NCBI RefSeq assembly: GCF_036884655.1
Contig: NC_088327.1
Span: 15,832,501 to 15,896,500, forward strand
Source: Musa acuminata AAA Group
Taxonomy: Eukaryota; Streptophyta; Magnoliopsida; Zingiberales; Musaceae
Direction: 5' to 3'
DNA: 64,000 nucleotides
The notes under the pieces are model-generated. The model saw only the letters and a program-made list of their open reading frames with translations, was not told the DNA's origin and made no database searches. This document shows, in pieces, positions 22,874-34,718 of the stretch. Each line of letters begins with the position of its first letter. Positions within the stretch are counted from its first letter, which is position 1. Position numbers and translations under genes: made by a program.

Positions 22874-25837
22874 CGGTGAGAACCATCTCATATCTTTGTC
22901 ATCCTGAGAAGAATGTACATATGCACCCACTCTTTTGTGATAAGAGGCACTGATTAATGTATTTTAATGTTTAATTTTACATGAACTCGTGCTTGTTAAG
23001 GAATGTAATTATGAACAGCATTATTACCACGACTACTTGATACCAAGGTGCTCTTATTGCAAGCATAGAACAGATAGAATACCCTCAATTTGTTCTATGC
23101 ATAAAGAGAATGCTCATTCAAGTTTATTTGTGTTTCTTGGTCTTGTTAGTTGTGTTTGGGTGTATGTGCTCATGAAGATCATCCACATTCATAACTGCTC
23201 ATAAATGATTTCTGTCTGATTCTTTGTCTTTCTCCTATTTAGAGGGGGATTTCGAGTTATGATATGCATGGACAACACATTTGGATGTTGAAAGGGTTGA
23301 AGTTACCTGATTGTTTTCTGCCCCCCATATCACCTGAGATGATTACACAAATGGCAGATCCAGTCACTATCATGCAGTGCTTTCAACCCTGACTAACAAC
23401 TAACTTTAGTTTACCAACCTTGGTCGACATATTTGACATCTAAAACATTATTTCTAAACTCTTTGAGGATGTTGGGTAGTTTAGTTGGTATCATCATCTT
23501 CATCATTTATCTTTATAAAAAAAATCTTTTTTATGGTATCATCCAAAACACTATGACTCGAATCTTGATTACTTGGATTGTAAGGAAGAAATTGGCAAAA
23601 TCAATTTTCTTTTTTTAATAATAATAATATTTTTAATCAGAAGCGAGGATTTAGTCGGCACCATTTTCTAAAGAGTTGAACAAACTGTAAGAAAAATCCT
23701 CAATGTTTTCAAGAATGATAACTCACTCACTGTTTCTGATGACAAATATCTTGTTGATCTAAATTATGAACCAGCGTTCATGTTGCAAGGAACAAGAAGA
23801 TGTAATTAGTACCAGACGAAAGCATTGAAGAGCTTCTTGATGGTCTTTAGACCAGACGATCACCCACAGCCTTCCATGAGACCAGCCAGCTTCATCCCCC
23901 TATCCATCTCCGAGCATCAAATGCAAGCTAACTGAGAGGTGGAAGTGTGGACTTCACCAAAGGTTAGCCGTTCATCTCGTTGGATATCCAAGATCGAACA
24001 GAAGGTTAAGCAGCTCTCAAAGGAGAAGCTTAAACCCCAATGTGGGTCTAGAAATAGTAGCTTAATGAGTAAAGAACGCTTACGGAACTTTGATCTTGTG
24101 ATGCTTTGATGCAAGAATATTGTGGACTTGAGAATGATGCACTTTGTATGGGAGTCAACTACTATGATATGAACACTTCAAGCAGCAAATATTCTAATCT
24201 GCATTGAAGCATCTGTGTTCGCTGAACAAGCCACCACATGCAGAAAAGTTTTATTCCATGACTCACCTTGCTTCAAATGAATCAAATTACCCAAGCAAGC
24301 ACACACAGTGATGGGTGCTCCACAACCATATCTGCAGTTTAGTGAGAGAAGGATGGGTATCTTCTCGTTGACTTCCTTTTGTAGAGAATTCCCCACATGT
24401 GGCCATGGAAGAGCCAAGTCCTTCATTTCAGATACCTTGGTGCTGTCATCATCTTAATTGGTCATGGACAGAAGGGGCAAGAGGACCTGCAACATGTTTG
24501 ACTCCTCAAGAACCCAAAGGTTACTACCACCATCAGCTTCAATTCCAAACCAAATGATGTGATTTCCTCTTACTTCACTCTCACTCCAATGACTAGAAGT
24601 GTGCAAACCATGATCTGGAATCTAGTTCTTGTGGAGGTCAATCTGCTTAGTACAAACAAGGTTCTGAGCTTTTTATGTCGTTTCTTAGAGACTGCTGATG
24701 CATAAAATCCTTATCTATCTATAGACAGCAATCCAACATCAAAAAGAGGCATCAACATGGAGAGGTTTCGGCAGCGGTATGAACAGAATGAAGCTTTCGC
24801 TTGAAGTCTTAACACGCATTTTGCTGAATTCCCAGGGAACCAACTTATCATTGAGTTCAAACCCAATGAACATTACCATCAGCCACAAGCTCGAATCCTT
24901 GTTTATCTACTACGGATGATGTCTTTTCTCAACCTCAGATGTACTAAAGATGCTAAATCATACATATTTTCTGCTTTGATGCCAGAAACAGTGGCAGGCA
25001 AAATGCTCAACACAAAGTCAATGCAACTTTTCTCATCAGAAACAACCAGTTCAGCTTGTTAGAGTGGAGAGATGGTGTGGTCTGTGTCATTCAATATGTG
25101 GCCAGCAGCAGATTGATGCTATTCCATACCTACGCATCTTTGTCTTCTGAGGTCTCTTCTCTGTGTTAGATTATCTGATTTTATTTAATTAGATAAAAAT
25201 ATATTATAAATTTGATTGAATTTTAATTATAGTTATCGATCAATAAATAAGAAATAATCTTAATAAGAGGAATTCTCTTAATTACTTTTTTTTTTATTTT
25301 TATCTATAAAGTGATGATATTTTTTAACTATTCTTAGTCTTTATCACTATAACTTTCGGATCAAACGGTAATGTATATTTATAATCATAAAAAATTTTAT
25401 GACCGATGTCAAAAGATAACCACATCTAAACTTCTTATTTGATTTTAATTTTTTATATTAATTTTTTTTTCCTATAAGAGAAATATAATTATAGTTTTTA
25501 TATTGAGACTGTGGTCGTTCCAGAAACAGGAACATGACAAAAACCTGCATCACTCGACAGCCCCAAACAATGAAGAGGGAATTCAAACCTTATCAAGGCA
25601 TCATGTGCTTGTGGCATCAAAGATTGACAGCGGAGTTTGCCTCCCCCATATTCCTAATTTGCAGAGCCTTATCGGTACTGAAACAAAGTACATTGATAAT
25701 CGAGGCCCACTTCCGGTACCAACTTGTTCCGAGACAAGACGTGATCGCAGCCATACTCCCAGAAAGATACTGCGTGATCAAATATCTAGTGATCATGGAC
25801 TTTGTTAGATTATACCGAGACCAGTGGACTTCCATGC
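22874..25837. other. Intergenic region without an assignable gene
   Basis: Several short open frames occur. The best is 24,178-24,426 on the minus strand (82 codons, with NCRYGCGAPITVCACLG followed by a GTAATT possible donor at about 24,286), but I do not recognise a family and cannot link further exons. 25,170-25,500 is strongly AT-rich. No terminal repeats or RNA genes were recognised. Confidence 0.35.
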
Positions 25838-25847
25838 CTATATAAGC
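25838..25847 (+). promoter_or_regulatory. TATA box of the glutaredoxin gene
   Basis: CTATATAAGC lies about 80 bases upstream of the ATG at 25,926, giving a leader of roughly 50 bases. It is the only such site close by. Confidence 0.6.
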
Positions 25848-25925
25848 AAGATGATCAGAGAGCAGCAGTGAATCAATCACCGAGCGCACCAAGGAGTAGT
25901 TCACCGAGAGCCGTAACATCCGGGG

Positions 25926-26237
25926 ATGGACAAGGTGACGAAGCTGGCTTCGCAGCGAGCTGTGGTCATCTTCAGCCGGAGCTCCTGCTGCTTCTGCTAC
26001 AGCGTGAAGAGCCTGTTCCATGAGCTTGGCGTCAATGCTGCCGTCCATGAGCTGGACGAGGACCCGAGAGGTGCGGAGATGGAGAAGGCGCTGGTGAAGC
26101 TGCTGGGCCGCAAGTCGCCGGTGCCGGCCGTGTTCATCGGCGGCAAGCTGGTCGGATCCACGGACAGGATCATGACGCTCCATCTCGGTGGGAATCTGGT
26201 GCCGCTGCTGAGGGATGCCGGAGCTCTCTGGCTCTAA
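25926..26237 (+). CDS. CC-type glutaredoxin (ROXY-like), active site CCFC
   Basis: Single exon of 103 residues, the normal size of the land-plant CC-type class. The active site CCFC is at residues 21-24 after VVIFSRSS. The glutathione-site text [10 protein letters not shown] and the following [13 protein letters not shown] are conserved, and the protein ends in ALWL, the motif that lets this class bind TGA bZIP factors. Known class members act in nucleus and cytosol as partners of TGA factors in development, defence and nitrate responses. The CCxC site keeps both the first Cys and the resolving position, though this class often lacks strong oxidoreductase activity. GC content is much higher than the flanks, as usual for monocot single-exon genes. 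No break is seen. Confidence 0.93.
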   Translation: MDKVTKLASQRAVVIFSRSSCCFCYSVKSLFHELGVNAAVHELDEDPRGAEMEKALVKLLGRKSPVPAVFIGGKLVGSTDRIMTLHLGGNLVPLLRDAGALWL

Positions 26238-26369
26238 CTACACCTACTGCTACCTGTGGATATGCTGGCTTTGTATGGAGTGGCTTCAGTGTGGAAGTCT
26301 CTTCCCTCTTTCTTCTCCGTCCTCCTGTTTGTGCGTGATGTATGGAAATAAACTGCAGAGACCGATGTC

Positions 26370-26412
26370 AACAAAAACTTCTTCTTCTTCTTATTCTTCT
26401 TCTTCTTCTTCG
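26370..26412 (+). repeat. CTT/TTC microsatellite in the glutaredoxin 3' region
   Basis: An interrupted run of TTC units lies about 140 bases after the stop, probably in the 3' untranslated region. The Lys-rich reverse reading is an artefact of it. Confidence 0.7.
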
Positions 26413-26464
26413 TCTGTGCGTCATGAACTAACTGTAGAGATATGAACAGTGTTCTCTGCATCAT

Positions 26465-27468
26465 GTATCTGTCTCTGGTGAAGACTTCGTTTGACCTGCA
26501 GAAACCCCACCAAAGTCACGTCACATTGGCCGATGAAAGATTTGGGTGACCCACAAATTAGGATCGAAGGCATGAAAAGCAACTTGGCTTTGTTCATAGT
26601 GTTCCCAAACCCTATCTAACGTAAATTATTCCCATGCTTTATGTTCGTGGTGAAGAAAAAAGCCAATATATTATACAGCCACACTTCTGCTTGAGAAAGT
26701 AAAACAGCAAATATTATACTTGAAGTGCAATAATTCTTCAAGTATGCGCATGAAGTTGATTGATGTTAATTAAGGCATTTTTTATGTAATAAAAAGGAGA
26801 AAAATGATAGTTGAATTAAAACTGTCTGTTTTTTTTTATAATTATAACTTAGGCAATTTGCAATTAATAAATATTTAATTTATTATTTAGGATATTATTT
26901 ATGCAATATATTATTTTAATATATGAAAAATATGTATAATTTAATATATAAATACATATTAATATAAATAATAAATGCTTGGTTATTATTTTAATATAGT
27001 ATACTATAAAGTCAAACCTTTAGTTTCCATTTTCTTTACTTTAATTATGAATTTCTTTATTTGAATTGGAAATAAAATTTCAATTTATTTATATATAATA
27101 TGTATTATAATTAATTAGTTGACTATTAACACTTGATTTATTAATTTTGGTGATGATGAAATCTGTTCTATATTTACAAATTATATACAATGTTTCATAT
27201 GCCTATTCTATGATTATAATATAATGTTTCATATTTATAATGACAACGTTATAATTAGAGTGATTTAATATCTTTGTTACCAAGTTATATTAACGTTTTT
27301 TCTTAAAATTTAAATGTTAATCAATATCTTCTTTTACTATATTATTTTCTTTTTCTGTTCAACTTCAAATTTCATTACATAATTAATTAAAAATTTTATT
27401 TTACTAATCCATTGAACGAGTTTTTCTTACCAAGGGAAATTAAAAAAAGAAAAAAAATGATAATTGAA
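26465..27468. other. AT-rich intergenic stretch
   Basis: Mostly A/T with short T and A runs. No gene or RNA gene was recognised. Confidence 0.5.
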
Positions 27469-28005
27469 TTAACACAATGGTGATTTCTCTAAAAAATATC
27501 CATGTTTTGGATTTTTTTTTTTCAAAAGGTACCTCTATATTACTTTTTTTTTTCAAACCGTTTCCCTAATTAAAAAAATACCTAAAATATCCCTTAAAGG
27601 TTTTCTCATCAAATTTTTTCATATTTTTTATTTTTTTTTAATCGTTACCATATTTTTACTGAAGTATTGAAAATGCTATAACTGCTATTAGAAATTCTAT
27701 AAATAGCATCATATTGTAATACATCATTACGATATTATATTTTTTAGATTTGCTATTGGTTTGGTTGATGTTAGGAGTTCATTTAGATCATTTATAATAT
27801 TTTCAAATAGGTCATACAATGTTTATATTACGATAGTTAAACATCATAAGGAGTCAAAAATAGTTACACATCGAAAAAATTTTCGAAGGACGGTTTAAAT
27901 ATTTTTAAATTAGAGATACCATTTTAAAAAATAAAATGAGGATATTGATTGAAAAATATCGAAAATGTGAGTATTTTTTTGAAGGGAATAGCCCCCTTAA
28001 CAAAA
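27469..28005. mobile_element. Mutator-type MITE with 9-bp target-site duplication
   Basis: The element (27,478-27,996, 519 bp) has inverted ends: left TGGTGATTTCTCTAAAAAAT and, read inward from the right, GGGGGCTATTCCCTTCAAAA, followed on both sides by an A/T run, ATATCC or ATACTC, and a GGTA(C/T)CTCTA segment further in. Flanks TTAACACAA (27,469-27,477) and TTAACAAAA (27,997-28,005) are a 9-bp duplication with one mismatch, the Mutator length. No transposase is encoded, so it is non-autonomous. Confidence 0.7.
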
Positions 28006-29085
28006 TTAGTTTTTTTTAAGTATAATTTAGATAAATTACAACCAATAAATGATCCATTCCTAGAAAACTAATGCATGTGATTATTCCTTCCATAAATTCA
28101 ACCACTATCTTGGTTATATTTTCAACTCTCTAGGCAAACCCTTTTGTTTTTCGTCTGTAAGTACAACAATAGATGTATCTCAAACAATTACTTCCACTCA
28201 AAAACTTTGGCAAGCGATGACAGTGAGAGCATATAAAGTGCGAGGTCGATTTGCAGCATCACAGATAGGCCTCAATACCACTAAGTTGATGCACATGACA
28301 TGGGATTTATACCCTCTGGCCCCTACATGCAGTCAAGGATAAGAGAATATTGAGAAGGGCAAAGTGGTGGAGGAAGACTTCGGCCTCGTGAAACATTCAC
28401 GATTCCTCAAAACCCAACTTGTTCTTGGAATCAATACCTCGAACACGATGATGGTTCTGCCGCTGACAAACGCATGCTTGTTCATGTGGGGGGAATCATG
28501 GCGTCGCTATATTGCCGGTTGGATAATGCAAGATAAATGAAACGATTTAATTTCATGTTGTAATCATACAATGAACATTCTTCTTTTATGCAAAAATAAA
28601 TAAAATTCTATTAAAAGAAGTTAAACATGCCATTCATTCCCTCGCAATCTTTCGCGACGATTCGTAAGCCAATTGGCCGATCGATCACGCTCACAAAACA
28701 AATGGATAATCCGAGATAATGAACATTCTAAAATCGGATAATCCTCAAAGAAATTTCAGTCAAGCAATTGCCAAAAACATCAACTTTTAAGAAATTTTCT
28801 TTTTGGCTTTTTTTTGGTAAAAGAACTAGAATTTCATCCTTGTAATACATCAGGACTTACAGGGGCAGCCAAACCCCAAGAGACGAAATCCCTCCAAAAA
28901 AGACTTATACATGAAGCTCTTTTCGATGTCAATGCACTTACACAGGCTTGAATCCTAATCACCTTTTAAGTTGCCAAGAAAAAACCAACCTTATCGGTTA
29001 TATGATGACCATATGATCACAACTCGAGAGTGAAGAAGTCAGTCTATTGGTAAAGATGACACAGCCACACAAGCAACACATCTCC
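28006..29085. other. Intergenic region without a recognised gene
   Basis: 28,200-28,520 is less AT-rich and could be gene-derived, but all frames are broken and I recognise no family. 28,810-28,990 may be the 3' end of a minus-strand transcript. Confidence 0.35.
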
Positions 29086-29175
29086 TTAAGGGTAGCGGCC
29101 GCAGCGATTACCCTCCCTCAGCAATCCAGAGGATGAAGCCAAACCCTCCAATTTCACTTCCAGCTTTGTTTTGAC
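29086..29175 (-). CDS. Possible terminal coding exon, family unknown
   Basis: On the minus strand a TATTGTGCAG acceptor is followed by 29 codons (VKTKLEVKLEGLASSSGLLR then EGNRCGRYP) and TAA. The composition is coding-like and GC-richer than its surroundings. No upstream exon could be linked with confidence. It could be an alternative last exon of the gene at 30,342-34,718 or belong to a separate transcript. Confidence 0.3.
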   Translation of the reverse strand, partial: VKTKLEVKLEGLASSSGLLREGNRCGRYP

Positions 29176-30341
29176 CTGCACAATAATACCAACTTTAGCA
29201 ACCACATCAAGGATCATATCCAGTACTTTGAAGAAAAAAGTTGCTAAAAGCTGCAAGACCTTCTAGCTAATATCAAGCAATTTCTACTATCATAGAAGCA
29301 GTTGTGTAACACAAGCAAATACTCTGACCTAAACTCTATCTTCCCATGCAACAGCGACACCCTGTGGGTTGCATTAAAATGAAACTACAAAAACATAATG
29401 CTCTGACCATGAAGGAACAGCTGTTAGAACAGAGGACTCCAATAGAACATTTGGGACATATTAAACAAGCCATGCACATCTTCAGCCAATGGAATCATCT
29501 CTCTGATTAAGATTAAAATCACCACCCTTTTCAGCTCATAAATGATCCAACAACCACAGTTATGAAATGTGTGACTCAGACCTCAACCAAAATATTACTT
29601 CAACAAGATAAACCTAGGCAAAAGAGGGCCTGAACATTAAAGGAGATTTGGATGCATGTATATCTAACAGCTTACGTGCCTAATAAAGCAAGACTTGCTT
29701 TGGGATCAAATTATAAAAGATCTGCATTTTCAGCAATACTTAACTGCCTGTATTCAGTCTCCAAATCTTCCTACCATAATGATCTTAAGTAGATGGCGCA
29801 AGCCACTCTTAGGTCACCAGAAGAACCAGAAACATAACCATACAGCCAAAGAGGAAGCATAACCACAACTCTTCAGATTAATGTGACAAACAAGGAGTAT
29901 AAAAGTACTGAAATCAACTTTTAAAAACTAGAAAGAAAAGCAAGGGCGCATTGCTCAAATAATCATAAAATCTGATATGTCCACAACAATTTTTTTTTTG
30001 AGTAAAAAAAACATATATACAATTTGGGAGCAGCAGCTCACACTAAAGTAATGCTTCTGCAGGTCCAAGAAACCAGAAAGCAGTATAGAAAAGTAGAATT
30101 CTATAAGCATAAACTAATTGACACTTGACATCCCACTGAATTCAGATGTTAGAATCAACCAGTTCAATTGGATAGTCCAGATTCACCACAACCAAATCAC
30201 TCTTCCTCAAGTAGGTTCTTCCTGTTGCAAAGGGCCCAAAACAGATAATCTACAAGCACGGTAGCAACAGTACCACCTCGCACAGCTGGCAAAAATATCA
30301 GCAACAGTGATCCTCAGATGGAGAGTAGGTTTGACCGTGTC
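29176..30341. other. Non-coding stretch downstream of the small minus-strand gene
   Basis: Short broken frames only. By position it could be 3' untranslated sequence or an intron if the exon at 29,086-29,175 is joined to the gene upstream. No repeats were recognised. Confidence 0.35.
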
Positions 30342-33300
30342 TCAGTTCTCTCTTATATCTTCAAGACGTGGGTCATATTTCCTGTCATCAGTCCACTTCT
30401 GTTGCACGTCTGGCGAGCAAGCAATGCCTGATAAGGAAATGCATCTCAATGTCACAAAGCATAGCAGGAAGAAGATACCCTAAAGTACTAAACTACTGCT
30501 CCCAATGCCTCAAGACTTGTGGTAACAATGTATCAACAAAACAATAGCTAAAATATGACAAATTTCCAGTTTGTCATGACAAATAACTAATGAACAGTCC
30601 ATCACTTAACTGGTTTTACAATGCTTTACGGTAACCAATGACTTCACATTCAAGTATAGACCTTGTGACACTGACAACATCTTTTGTAACATCTGATACA
30701 TATGTACACCATTACACTAGGCCAAATAACTTGCAGAGCTCCTAGTCAGAGTACATATCCCCTTTAAGAATCACAGATTAAATATTGACAGGGTAAACAA
30801 CCAAAATAGCATGTATAAGGCTTGCATAGTGATGATTATAATCAGATGTAAGGTGTCACGACTAGGTACTTAGTTCTCTAAGATACCCTGATGACTAACT
30901 CTCTATTCCTATATTCCTAAATCAATTCACATACTTAAAGAACAAAAATTCAAGCAATGGTTTCAGTATACTTGCTGAAGAATCTTACACAAGTACCTTC
31001 TTGCGGGGAAACCAGTTACGATTAGTTCAGATGAATAACCATCATAAATGTAACAAAAGAAATGTAGCAGCCAATCATTTTCCATCTGATGAAATACCAG
31101 CATTTTGATAATTGGATTACATATACACAACAGAATTAAAAAAATGATTTTGTCAAGTAACACAGTATCAAGATACCCCATCCTACATTATAATACAATT
31201 TATAGTCCAGACAAGAATGCATATGCATTCTCAAGCAAGTCAAAAGTGCAAAAAGTAATCTCACCAGAAGATATCATGTGCAATGAAAACCCAAATAAAT
31301 TTCGAGAAAAGTTCAGCTTGTTCGGATCATCACAAGATATGGTATTAAATCCGAACAATGCTTCAAAAGATTTGCTCTCCGAATTTTACCTAATGTCCTC
31401 ATAGATGCATGTCTTGTATCTTGAGACTTGTAGAACTTTCTTGCAGTACTACAAGCAGGAAAATACAAATTTCAGTATAGGAAGATTGTATCGGGTGAAC
31501 ATCTCTTTTAACATATGCCCCCCTTCTTTTCTTCCATAGTGTTTCACTTCACATAGACCCTTGTCACCCCACCAAATAAACATCTAAAACACAAAAGTCT
31601 AATTAAAAAACTTAATGAACTTAAGAGATGAATTGCATTCAGCAAATGACTTCATTAAATATTAAGAAAATGTTTGGTAGCTATTAACATCAATAAAGGT
31701 CATGCAAATTCATGCAGGGCAGAAAGCAAATATGTTTTACATTTTTTTCACCAGTGAAGCAGATCAATGTATAAAAGCTTTTCAATCAATGAGAAAGAAG
31801 AAACACTGTCAAATCATACACATCAAATTATCTTCTTCTTTCTACTTTTCATGGTCCCATGAAAAGTTTTATTAATAAAGAACAAATAATATCACCACTG
31901 TTTTCAAAAGGCGTTCGAGCAAGGCCCGAGAGCCTCTCAACATGTCAAGGTGAGGCATTTCAATGAAGTGCCGCTCAAGCACTCGCTTGAGCCCAGGAAT
32001 CAGGCACCTCAGGCGAGCACCCAAGTCAAGTTGGATCAAGGTTCTAGCAAGGTTCAATTGAACAAGTTAGTTCAATCAAATAAACTAATGTACTCTAACA
32101 CAACCCACCACCCCCCCCCCCCCCCCCCCCCCATTGTTAGTTCAACACAATCATTGAATTTGATATTAAACTCCACTTTTTTAATATTTTTGTTATTAGA
32201 AAATGAATAATGTAATTTGGTACTTTATATGATTTCAAATTGATATATCATTTTTATTTTTATGATCATATTTATCAATCGTAATATATATACTTTTTAA
32301 ATTTTAATATTCTAGAGCACCTCGCTTTGCTTGGTCTAGCACCTGGAGCCATAGACATTTTGGGACCTTAGCACCTAGTACTTTTAAAAACACTAAATAT
32401 CACTCAATATTTTAAACAAATTTAACTACAAACAAAGACAAAAATCTACTTTGTAACACTTAGGAAAGTATAGTTATTCTTTAGGCACATAAAAATATAG
32501 GTAGTCAGGTTCTCTAAAACAATGACATGATTTAAAACTTGTATTTTGTTGTGTATTGAGGGCATAAAGCCAATTGGCCAACAAAGTTTCCCTTTGCTCT
32601 CACCCCTCTTCTCGTTGCTCGCATGGGTAATTATTTGCTCTGTCGTCTTTGTATTCAGACCACCGATAGGCTTCGCCAACTCCAATAAAAGGGAATCGCC
32701 ACTGCCATTGAGCCAACATCACGCAAGAGATTGTGAGCAGCTTGATCGACCAATGTAAGGAATTACACAGCAACAAATATGCCTTACCCCCACTTTAAGT
32801 GGGACAATGTTGCAAAGAGATTGGAGACACATCGGAAAATCAAGACGATAGCATATGACTTTAGTGACTATGTAATGGTATTGATGGGCTTCTATGAGAA
32901 GGCAAATAACTCTAAGTGTGACCACCTCATGGAGATGCAAGCAAAGATAGAAGATGGCATCACTTGTAAGGAAATTGCATCGATTATAAGTTTGTAGCAT
33001 AGGCACCATTTTCTTGCTTCTGTGCCTATGCCACAAACTTATTATCGATGCAATTTTCGTGCAAGTGATGTCATCTTCTATCTCCACTTGCATCTCCATT
33101 AGGCAATCACACTCCTCCAAGATACCATTCGTCACTCGCTTGCAGAAGCCCATCAGTACCGCCACCTAGCAGCCAAAGTCATACACTTTAGCCCGAAGTG
33201 TGCGATGCATCTACAATCTCTCCACAACGTTATCCTACTTCAAGTGGAGTGGGGCATTTTCATTGTTGTGTAATTCCTGACATTGGTCGATCGAGTTGCT

Positions 33301-34718
33301 TACAATCTCTTACTTGATGTTGACCCGAAGGTTGACAATGCCCGATGGCAACAACAATTCCCTTCTATCGGAGTTGGCGAAGCTGGTCGACTATGGCGAT
33401 TCCCTTCTATTGGAGATAGCAAAGCCCGTCAATGATCTAAATACAAAGAGGATAAAGTGGATATTACTCTTGTAAGCGACGAGAAAAGGAGCGAGACGAT
33501 GAGAGGGGCAAGAGCAAAGGGAAACTAAGAGGGAGCAAGGGCTAGACGACGTGAGGGGGTGAGAGAGGAAAACTGAGAGAGGAGCAAGAGGCGAGAGTAG
33601 AGGGAAACTGGGAGCAAAGAGAGCGAGACAAGGAGATGACATTGTAAATAATAATTATTATTATTATACCTTTTTTAGTTAATCCCTAAAAAATAATGCT
33701 ATTTTAAGATTACTTTTTCTACAAGCACAATAATATTAATAACAATAGTAATAGTAATAATAACTATTTAAGGTTAATCCCTAAGAATAATACTATTTTA
33801 ATATCATTTTTTCCAAAATTTAAAAACTTTGAAGAGAAAAAATATTTTTAAAATCTTAACATAATATTTTTTTCTTATAATTAATATAATATTTTAAAAA
33901 CCTTAGTATGCAGTTTCTACTCTTAGAATTAATATTTCTCTTAGCATTTATATTGTCATCGGAAGGTAATAAGTCTGAGAGACAAAACATATGAAACAAA
34001 CTTTGTTCAGTTGTAATGTTGCAGTATTTGAAGGCTTCATGTAATGTACCTCCAAGTTGATGTTTAAGCTAAAATTTTACTAATGAATAGCCCTTTTTAT
34101 AAGTTTCATATGGTGATGTTTAAACTTTAAACATCAAGGAGGTAGCACAAAACATTAAGTTTGGTCGATACTCACATAACATAATAACACAAAACTAATA
34201 ATTTAGTAAGAAGAATAATAAAACTAACAAAATGTCTACTTGTGATTCGCTATAGTCTCCTAGTAAGTGTTCATCAAATTTCCTAAAGTTCACAGGTGTC
34301 TACTCATAACCACTTGTAAGCATAAATTGCACGATCCGCCTTGATTGATAGAACTTTCGTCATGTGCTCTTGTTAATAATCCATCATATGCCTAAAAAAC
34401 AAAAAGATTGATGATCAATGTGTATATCCACCATCACATTCTCAACTATCACTGCAGTCATAATTCTAATGCCAACCTCATCCAATCAGGACTCCATTTT
34501 CGGTTCAATACTTTTAACTTAATAGCAAATCCAATTTGCACTAAGCTCTCGTTCGTGATCTAAACAGACAAAGTATCCCCATAACGCGGTATTAGAAGAA
34601 GAAATAAACTTTACAGCCGAAGTAGGAAAAATGTGTCGAAAGAAACAAGGACAAGATGATGAGGAAAGGAACTCACCCATGAGGGCTTCCAAGCCAAGAC
34701 CGGCGCCGGATCCGACAT
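30342..34718 (-). CDS. Proposed small three-exon gene, about 74 residues, function unknown
   Basis: Minus-strand exons 34,718-34,677 (MSDPAPVLAWKPSW, donor GTGAGT), 31,085-30,989 (acceptor TTTCATCAG, donor GTAAGA) and 30,427-30,342 (acceptor TTATCAG) join in phase (42 + 97 + 86 = 225 nt). They end in SPDVQQKWTDDRKYDPRLED, then IREN and a stop. The charged C-terminus and the GC-rich first exon look genuinely coding. Exon 2 has a hydrophobic patch (WLLHFFCYIY) and VTGFPARRYLC. I do not recognise the family with confidence; size and composition would fit a small organelle protein, which is inference. Intron 1 is about 3.6 kb and contains a hAT-type MITE and a long hairpin. The middle exon is the least certain part, and other small exons may be missed. 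Confidence 0.42.
31888..32403. mobile_element. hAT-type MITE with perfect 8-bp target-site duplication
   Basis: The element spans 31,896-32,395. Its left end CACTGTTTTCAAAAGGC and inward-read right end TAGTGTTTTTAAAAGTAC are imperfect terminal inverted repeats. Both flanks read AATATCAC (31,888-31,895 and 32,396-32,403), an exact 8-bp duplication, the hAT length. The interior has CTCGCTTGAGCCC-like text and a 22-base C run. No transposase is encoded. Confidence 0.78.
32111..32132 (+). repeat. Homopolymer of 22 C
   Basis: Uninterrupted C run inside the hAT-type MITE, preceded by CAACCCACCA. The run length may be a sequencing or assembly estimate. Confidence 0.9.
32586..33525. repeat. Long inverted repeat (0.94-kb hairpin)
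   Basis: The left arm 32,586-33,006 and right arm 33,022-33,525 are reverse complements with a spacer of about 15 bases. Matching pairs include GTTTCCCTTTGCTCT with AGAGCAAAGGGAAAC at the outer ends and GCATAGGCAC with GTGCCTATGC at the centre. The arms are diverged, and the right arm is longer through an internal duplication of a 'ttcccttctat(c/t)gga' segment near 33,360-33,415. Both arms can be read as the same peptide (LMEMQ, ITC, IASIISL). It lies in intron 1 of the proposed small gene. Confidence 0.85.
33526..34676. other. Remainder of long intron, AT-rich
   Basis: 33,540-33,640 is purine-rich (GAGCAAG/GAGAG units). 33,680-33,810 has two diverged copies of a 'gttaatccctaagaataat' phrase about 95 bases apart. 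No gene was recognised. Confidence 0.4.

Noticed and set aside
24178..24426. 82-codon minus-strand frame with Cys-rich text
   Set aside because: Possibly an exon, but no partner exon or family could be identified, so it is mentioned only in the intergenic entry.
26234..26464. Lys-rich minus-strand frame after the glutaredoxin
   Set aside because: Translation of the TTC microsatellite.
31105..31404. 99-codon plus-strand frame overlapping exon 2 of the small gene
   Set aside because: AT-rich, no recognised domain, no ATG context; likely chance.
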